DNA of 64,000 nt from Actinobacteria bacterium IMCC26077 (GTDB lineage: Bacteria; Actinomycetota; Actinomycetes; Nanopelagicales; Nanopelagicaceae), in assembly GCA_002284915.1 (NCBI GenBank), contig CP015606.1, positions 124,001-188,000 of the forward strand, given 5' to 3'. This document shows, in pieces, positions 60,457 to 64,000 of the stretch. Below the pieces are notes generated by a model, which saw nothing but the letters and a program-made list of their open reading frames with translations, did no database searches and was not told the DNA's origin. Within the stretch, counting starts at the first letter, position 1. Every line of letters begins with the position of its first letter. The position numbers were made by a program, and so were the translations under genes.

Positions 60457-61239
60457 TTACCCCCGTTGTAAATCGAGGGTATCTGTGGCTTCTGGGCTAA
60501 GCGCCAAGTAGCCGCCATCCACCGCTAAGTCGGCACCCGTAACAAAACTTGCATCAGGGCTTGCTAACCATGCAACTGCCGCGGCCACTTCATCAGGTTC
60601 GCCACAACGGCTCATCATGGAGTAACGCCCCCAGATCGGTTCCCACTTTGCACGGTCGCCCTCTGCTGCTTGATCGAGAGTTTCTGTCCAAATCCACCCA
60701 GGACTAACCGAGTTGACGCGAACGCGGTCAGTTGAGAGATCGAGAGCTTGGCATTTTGTTAACTCAAGAAGCGCACCTTTCATCGCGTTGTATGTCCAGC
60801 GACCTGTTTGCGCGCGATGTGCAGAGATACTTGCAATATTCACTACCGCTGGATGAGTGCTTTTGCGTAGTTGAGAGAGAGATTCCACAACAAGATTCGC
60901 TCCGGCAAGGAGATTCACTTCGAAGGTCTTCTGCCATTGCTCGCGGCTTGCATCGACTCCTGAGAGTAAGAAGACGGCAGCATTGTTTACCAAAATATCG
61001 AGTGAGCCAGTTTTGCTTGTTGCTACTTCAATTGCCTTGGCGCGAACTTTCTCATCACAAATATCTCCAGCGACAACATGGAGATTCGGGTTATTGAGGG
61101 TGCTCTCCATATTTTTAAGTAAATCGGAGTTGAGATCGACAGCTACGACTGCTATTCCGTCTTTAAGGAATCGTCGAACGCATGCAGCGCCAATACCCGA
61201 GGCGCCTCCGGTGACTATCGCTGTTCGCTTGCTACTCAT
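60457..61239 (-). CDS. Short-chain dehydrogenase/reductase
   Basis: 260 residues. The cofactor motif VTGGASGIGAA, NNAAVF, active-site Ser region NIASISAH, catalytic YNAMKG (Y-x3-K) and PGWIWT are all present; an acidic residue after strand 2 (AVDLN) favours NAD(H). This is a classical SDR of the glucose/3-hydroxyacyl dehydrogenase type; the substrate is not predictable. It lies just outside the right island end. Confidence 0.93.
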   Translation of the reverse strand: MSSKRTAIVTGGASGIGAACVRRFLKDGIAVVAVDLNSDLLKNMESTLNNPNLHVVAGDICDEKVRAKAIEVATSKTGSLDILVNNAAVFLLSGVDASREQWQKTFEVNLLAGANLVVESLSQLRKSTHPAVVNIASISAHRAQTGRWTYNAMKGALLELTKCQALDLSTDRVRVNSVSPGWIWTETLDQAAEGDRAKWEPIWGRYSMMSRCGEPDEVAAAVAWLASPDASFVTGADLAVDGGYLALSPEATDTLDLQRG

Positions 61240-61258
61240 CTCGTCAATCTCCCTTGGT

Positions 61259-61618
61259 TTAGAAAGCGCCTAAATTGAAGTACGCGGTGAGTTCAGTGAA
61301 TTTATCGTTCTTGCGCTTCATGATATTCACACCACTTAAGTTAAGTACGCGCCCATCAGGTGCGGTTAACTTGGCGCTCCATTCGACTGTCCCCTCGTGC
61401 TCATCACCGTATGAGCGCATCACTTCGACAGACAGTCCGGGATAAGCGGCGGCGCTATTCTCGTAGAAGGTTCGGATTTGATCATGACCAACAAGTACGA
61501 ATCCATCTGGGCCGGTCCACCGTGCATCCTCGGAGAAGAAGGAGAGAATGGCATTGATGTCTCGACTCTCTTCGGCTGTCCAATATGCCCGCGCAAGTCT
61601 GGTTAATTCGTTATCCAT
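61259..61618 (-). CDS. SnoaL/NTF2-like fold protein
   Basis: 119 residues from ATG 61618 with GAGGAG upstream. The pattern LARAYWTAEESRDINAILSF, FSEDARWTGPDGFVLVGHDQ and SAKLTAPDGRVLNLSGVNIM is typical of the small SnoaL-like alpha-beta cone. Such proteins are isomerases, hydrolases or ligand-binding stabilisers. It is close behind the SDR gene (19 nt), so both may act on the same compound. Confidence 0.75.
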   Translation of the reverse strand: MDNELTRLARAYWTAEESRDINAILSFFSEDARWTGPDGFVLVGHDQIRTFYENSAAAYPGLSVEVMRSYGDEHEGTVEWSAKLTAPDGRVLNLSGVNIMKRKNDKFTELTAYFNLGAF

Positions 61619-61728
61619 GAGGTTGCTCCTCTTTCCACTCAGCCATAAATGAATCGTGAGGAAGCGTACCTGGAGCGAAATTGAGTAGCAATGACCAATA
61701 TTAGGTAGGACGCAACCGAAGAGCTTCA

Positions 61729-62952
61729 CTATTTTGCTATCGTGTAATGCACCACTTTCTTATCGATGTGTTGACGCCATGAGGAGAAACTTCGCAGCGA
61801 TGCACTCTTCGGTAATCTGAACCACGGGTAAGGGTGCACCTCGGCCAAATTCCCATACTTACGGAACGACGGCACTGGTGCGAAGGTGACTGCCACATCA
61901 TGCGCTTCTGTAAAAGCAACAGGATCTCCCAAATACACACGTAGATCGCGGCGAGCGCGCAAATCCATGAGCGTCTGGAGATAGAAACCAATCCGGCGTG
62001 AACTTAATTGCAACTTTCGTAACGCATCCTCGTTGAAAACAAATGCCACTAGAAGATCAGGATTAGCTGCCAGCGCAGCGTCGTCGTCACCTAAAGAATC
62101 AATGGTCAAGAGAACCATTTCTGGTTGTCGATTCTTGATTGGAGTAGTCGGCCCTGCAGTGCTCGACAGGTTGGGGTCGGAATCAAGGAGCGGTTCCCGA
62201 TCAAGTTGGTGAGGTGATATCTCATCGGGGAAATTCTCGATGGGGCAATTTCGATTTAGCGGACATTTCGCACAGAGGCCTGGTGCTCGCTTTTCTACCT
62301 GCCATCGTGCAAATCCATAAGGTTTCCCGGTGCCTGCGCCAACGGTCCACTGCCAGCCAAGAAGATTTGCAGCACGAGAGCCATCAATTAGTTCTCGGAA
62401 CATCCGTTCTTGCCCAGGCAACCAGCCGATGTTGTTTCGGACAGTCCAGTGCGAAGCAAGCCACATACGAGTCTGATTCACTAACCATCCGTCTTGTTCC
62501 AACTCAGTCACGACAGCATCAATGCAGGCCATCTCGCGATTCCAACCATCGCCTTCGTTACTCCAATTGGCTTCAAAGCGAAGGTTAGAAAATAGCCGCG
62601 TTCCTAAACGCGCGTAGAGATGGCGGGCATACTCTTGCCAATACAACTCATCCCGGAATTTCTCGCGATCCTTGTAAGGCGCGCTCTTGACTGCCTCGTG
62701 TACTTGCTTCAAGGTCAAGATGTTGTGTCGAATATAGGGAGAGAGCACACTTGCGCCGCGCCTATTCTTAGGAAGCACCTCAGAACGACGGTCGGCGTAG
62801 TTCGTAATGTCTAAATGGGCTAACGCGTGGTTGGCTGCGCTTTGTCCGCCTGAGATAGAACTCAGTCCGAGTTCACCTGAGTAGAGACCCTTGAACTCTT
62901 GCTCAATTATCGCAAGCGGTTCGAGATCTAGATTGATTTCTTTGTAAGTCAT
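61729..62952 (-). CDS. Photolyase/cryptochrome-like protein with apparently permuted domains
   Basis: 407 residues. The N-terminal two thirds contain the FAD-binding helical domain of photolyases: FRDELYWQEYARHLYARLG, MWLASHWTVRNN, ANLLGWQWTVGAGTGKPYGF. A cysteine cluster CAKCPLNRNC follows. The last third (DDDAALAANPDLLVAFVF, SSRRIGFYLQTLMDLRARRD, LRVYLGDPVAF) looks like the alpha/beta Rossmann domain that in ordinary photolyases is N-terminal. Function: probable light-dependent DNA repair or light sensing; the order is inverted. Confidence 0.75.
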   Translation of the reverse strand: MTYKEINLDLEPLAIIEQEFKGLYSGELGLSSISGGQSAANHALAHLDITNYADRRSEVLPKNRRGASVLSPYIRHNILTLKQVHEAVKSAPYKDREKFRDELYWQEYARHLYARLGTRLFSNLRFEANWSNEGDGWNREMACIDAVVTELEQDGWLVNQTRMWLASHWTVRNNIGWLPGQERMFRELIDGSRAANLLGWQWTVGAGTGKPYGFARWQVEKRAPGLCAKCPLNRNCPIENFPDEISPHQLDREPLLDSDPNLSSTAGPTTPIKNRQPEMVLLTIDSLGDDDAALAANPDLLVAFVFNEDALRKLQLSSRRIGFYLQTLMDLRARRDLRVYLGDPVAFTEAHDVAVTFAPVPSFRKYGNLAEVHPYPWFRLPKSASLRSFSSWRQHIDKKVVHYTIAK

Positions 62953-63005
62953 AGTGCATCACATACTAGATGGCTTACCTGAGTTTCTTTCCCCTATGCA
63001 CTGGG

Positions 63006-63134
63006 CTACTCGTCCTGAAAGTCGCCCCCGCGACCTGTCATTTTGCCGCGAGGCTTCGATGGATTTTCGTAGCGATACAAAGTCAACAAGATTAAAACTC
63101 CGAAGAGTACGAAGATGACAAATCCAACTACCAT
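63006..63134 (-). CDS. Short membrane protein, 42 aa
   Basis: A small gene from ATG 63134 encoding MVVGFVIFVLFGVLILLTLY followed by a basic tail (RYENPSKPRGKMTGR). One hydrophobic helix. It starts 2 bp after the next gene's stop, fitting an operon. No known family. Confidence 0.55.
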   Translation of the reverse strand: MVVGFVIFVLFGVLILLTLYRYENPSKPRGKMTGRGGDFQDE

Positions 63135-63136
63135 AG

Positions 63137-63511
63137 CTACCCCAGAACGCTCCAGATTACTAGCGCAAAGATAACCAAACCAAAGCCGACCATTGCCACT
63201 ACGGTGAGTGAGAGAAGTTGTTGTGATGACGACACTTTCTTGGCGATTGCAGAAGATTTAGATTCCTTTCCAAGATCTTGAACCAATGCTTGTGCTTCGC
63301 GAATTGCAGCGTATTGCGAGACGATGGCGAGAAATCCTGTGACTGCTGCAACAGCAATAGCGAGATATTTCGCAGCATCTGATGCTGAGGCAAACGTTCC
63401 TTGTGCTACAAGCACCATGATGGCAATGAGCACGAGTGCAGGCGAAATCTGCGCCATGATGATTTGTGTGCGCTTTGTATTCCAGAGTTTTAGTAGGTCT
63501 TTCTCATCCAT
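63137..63511 (-). CDS. Hypothetical membrane protein, 124 aa
   Basis: Three hydrophobic helices: QISPALVLIAIMVLVAQGTF, LAIAVAAVTGFLAIVSQYAA and LLSLTVVAMVGFGLVIFALV, separated by a charged helix (REAQALVQDLGKESKSSAIA). Unknown function; co-transcribed with the 42-residue protein. A short cytosolic N-terminus DEKDLLKLWNTKRT is basic. Confidence 0.6.
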   Translation of the reverse strand: MDEKDLLKLWNTKRTQIIMAQISPALVLIAIMVLVAQGTFASASDAAKYLAIAVAAVTGFLAIVSQYAAIREAQALVQDLGKESKSSAIAKKVSSSQQLLSLTVVAMVGFGLVIFALVIWSVLG

Positions 63512-63665
63512 GAGTGCTCCTTATTGGGGAGGCTAGCGCCTCCAATGCCTATATGATACGGGGTATTGGGTGATTTACCTGGTTTATCTGCGCTCTGGGG
63601 GTGGTCAAAGTGGCGGATAAAACTTATAGTGGCGTGGTGTTCTAGAGCAGAGTCCGAGGTCAGTT

Positions 63666-64000
63666 ATGAATCAGCGCACAGTATTGCCGAGCAGAGTGGT
63701 CGACATCGCCGAAGACTCCATGCATGCGCTCCTTGGTGTTGGCGTCTTTGTTGTTGCATTGATCTCCACCTATCAAGGCGTTGCACGGTTACTCCAATCT
63801 GAACGGATCTATCCCGAAGGTGCGATTCGCGCGATTAATGACCTGCTCTTTGTCATCATCTTGCTTGAAATCCTCCGCACTGTGATTGGCCGCTTTACCA
63901 GCGGTTCCTACCAGCTGGAAAGTTTCTTGGTTATTGGAGTGATTGCATCTGTCCGAAGCATTCTGACTGTCGGCGCAACTTTGACTCTTGGTAGCGACAT
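63666..64000 (+). CDS. PsiE-like membrane protein, 5' part
   Basis: Open from ATG 63666 to the window end (111 codons seen). Hydrophobic helices (VFVVALISTYQGVARLL, INDLLFVIILLEILRTVI) and the segment SGSYQLESFLVIGVIASVRSI with following TLTLGSD fit the PsiE (phosphate-starvation-inducible) family. The C-terminus is outside the window. Its regulation is not shown by the sequence. Confidence 0.7.
   Translation, partial: MNQRTVLPSRVVDIAEDSMHALLGVGVFVVALISTYQGVARLLQSERIYPEGAIRAINDLLFVIILLEILRTVIGRFTSGSYQLESFLVIGVIASVRSILTVGATLTLGSD

Noticed and set aside
1-64000. CRISPR array, IS element or prophage structural genes
   Set aside because: No regular spaced repeats with unique spacers, no transposase or phage head/tail genes were recognised; only the integrase and att-like repeats are seen.

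Overview
The window looks like a chromosome segment from a small-genome, moderate-GC actinobacterium. The order topA, MFS-tmk fusion, holB, secreted TAP-type peptidase, with hppA, a tad pilus operon, acs, crp/nth/NUDIX/CvpA and RidA/DUF4177 close by, is the order I remember from Streptomyces and Mycobacterium. Compact genes, many ATGA/TAATG overlaps, a K+-independent proton pyrophosphatase and secreted proteins with a short Cys/Trp repeat suggest a freshwater acI-type (Nanopelagicales) lineage. The placement is inference; no rRNA is present.

Positions 1-15.9 kb hold catabolic enzymes (methylmalonate-semialdehyde dehydrogenase end, Zn alcohol dehydrogenase, D-aminoacylase, MR/MLE enzyme), a low-Mr phosphatase, TspO, tRNA-Thr(CGT), and the replication/topology block with hppA. 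The hppA leader carries a candidate translational switch. Positions 16-19.7 kb are a minimal tad/Flp pilus operon, including a 59-residue pilin. Positions 19.8-22.5 kb are a HAD phosphatase and acetyl-CoA synthetase.

Positions 22.5-24.3 kb contain the most unusual feature: two paralogous noncoding cassettes flanking a secreted HExxH protein gene. Each has a tRNA-like cloverleaf with a 9-nt 'anticodon' loop, a downstream hairpin whose 9-nt loop is complementary to it over 7 nt (the three differing positions covary between cassettes), and a second copy of the 11-nt loop sequence exactly 146 nt upstream.

Positions 24.4-39.5 kb return to core genome: DUF305 lipoprotein, CvpA/NUDIX/nth/crp, a probable aminophosphonate uptake and degradation operon (ABC transporter, PhnX-like HAD enzyme, FAD oxidoreductase, metallophosphoesterase), RidA, DUF4177, glutamate dehydrogenase, CorA, YqeY and a YkuE-like phosphoesterase.

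Positions 39.53-60.43 kb are a composite genomic island. A 12-13 bp core matching the anticodon loop of tRNA-Lys(CTT) occurs at 39529, 50229 and 60413; the left copy continues into the 3' half of tRNA-Lys. Removing the island joins the end of the phosphoesterase gene to the intergenic DNA beside a convergent SDR gene. The left part carries secreted HExxH and proline-threonine-repeat proteins, DoxX proteins, a CDGSH-like mini-protein, a frameshifted YHYH protein, a P450 and a methyltransferase. The right part carries a tyrosine integrase, an MmeI-like restriction-modification enzyme, an EVE-domain protein, a small HTH protein, an uncharacterised membrane/vWA-like trio, a secreted nuclease and a KTSC lipoprotein. 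After the island come an SDR, a SnoaL-like protein, a photolyase-like protein with apparently inverted domain order, small membrane proteins and the start of a PsiE-like gene.
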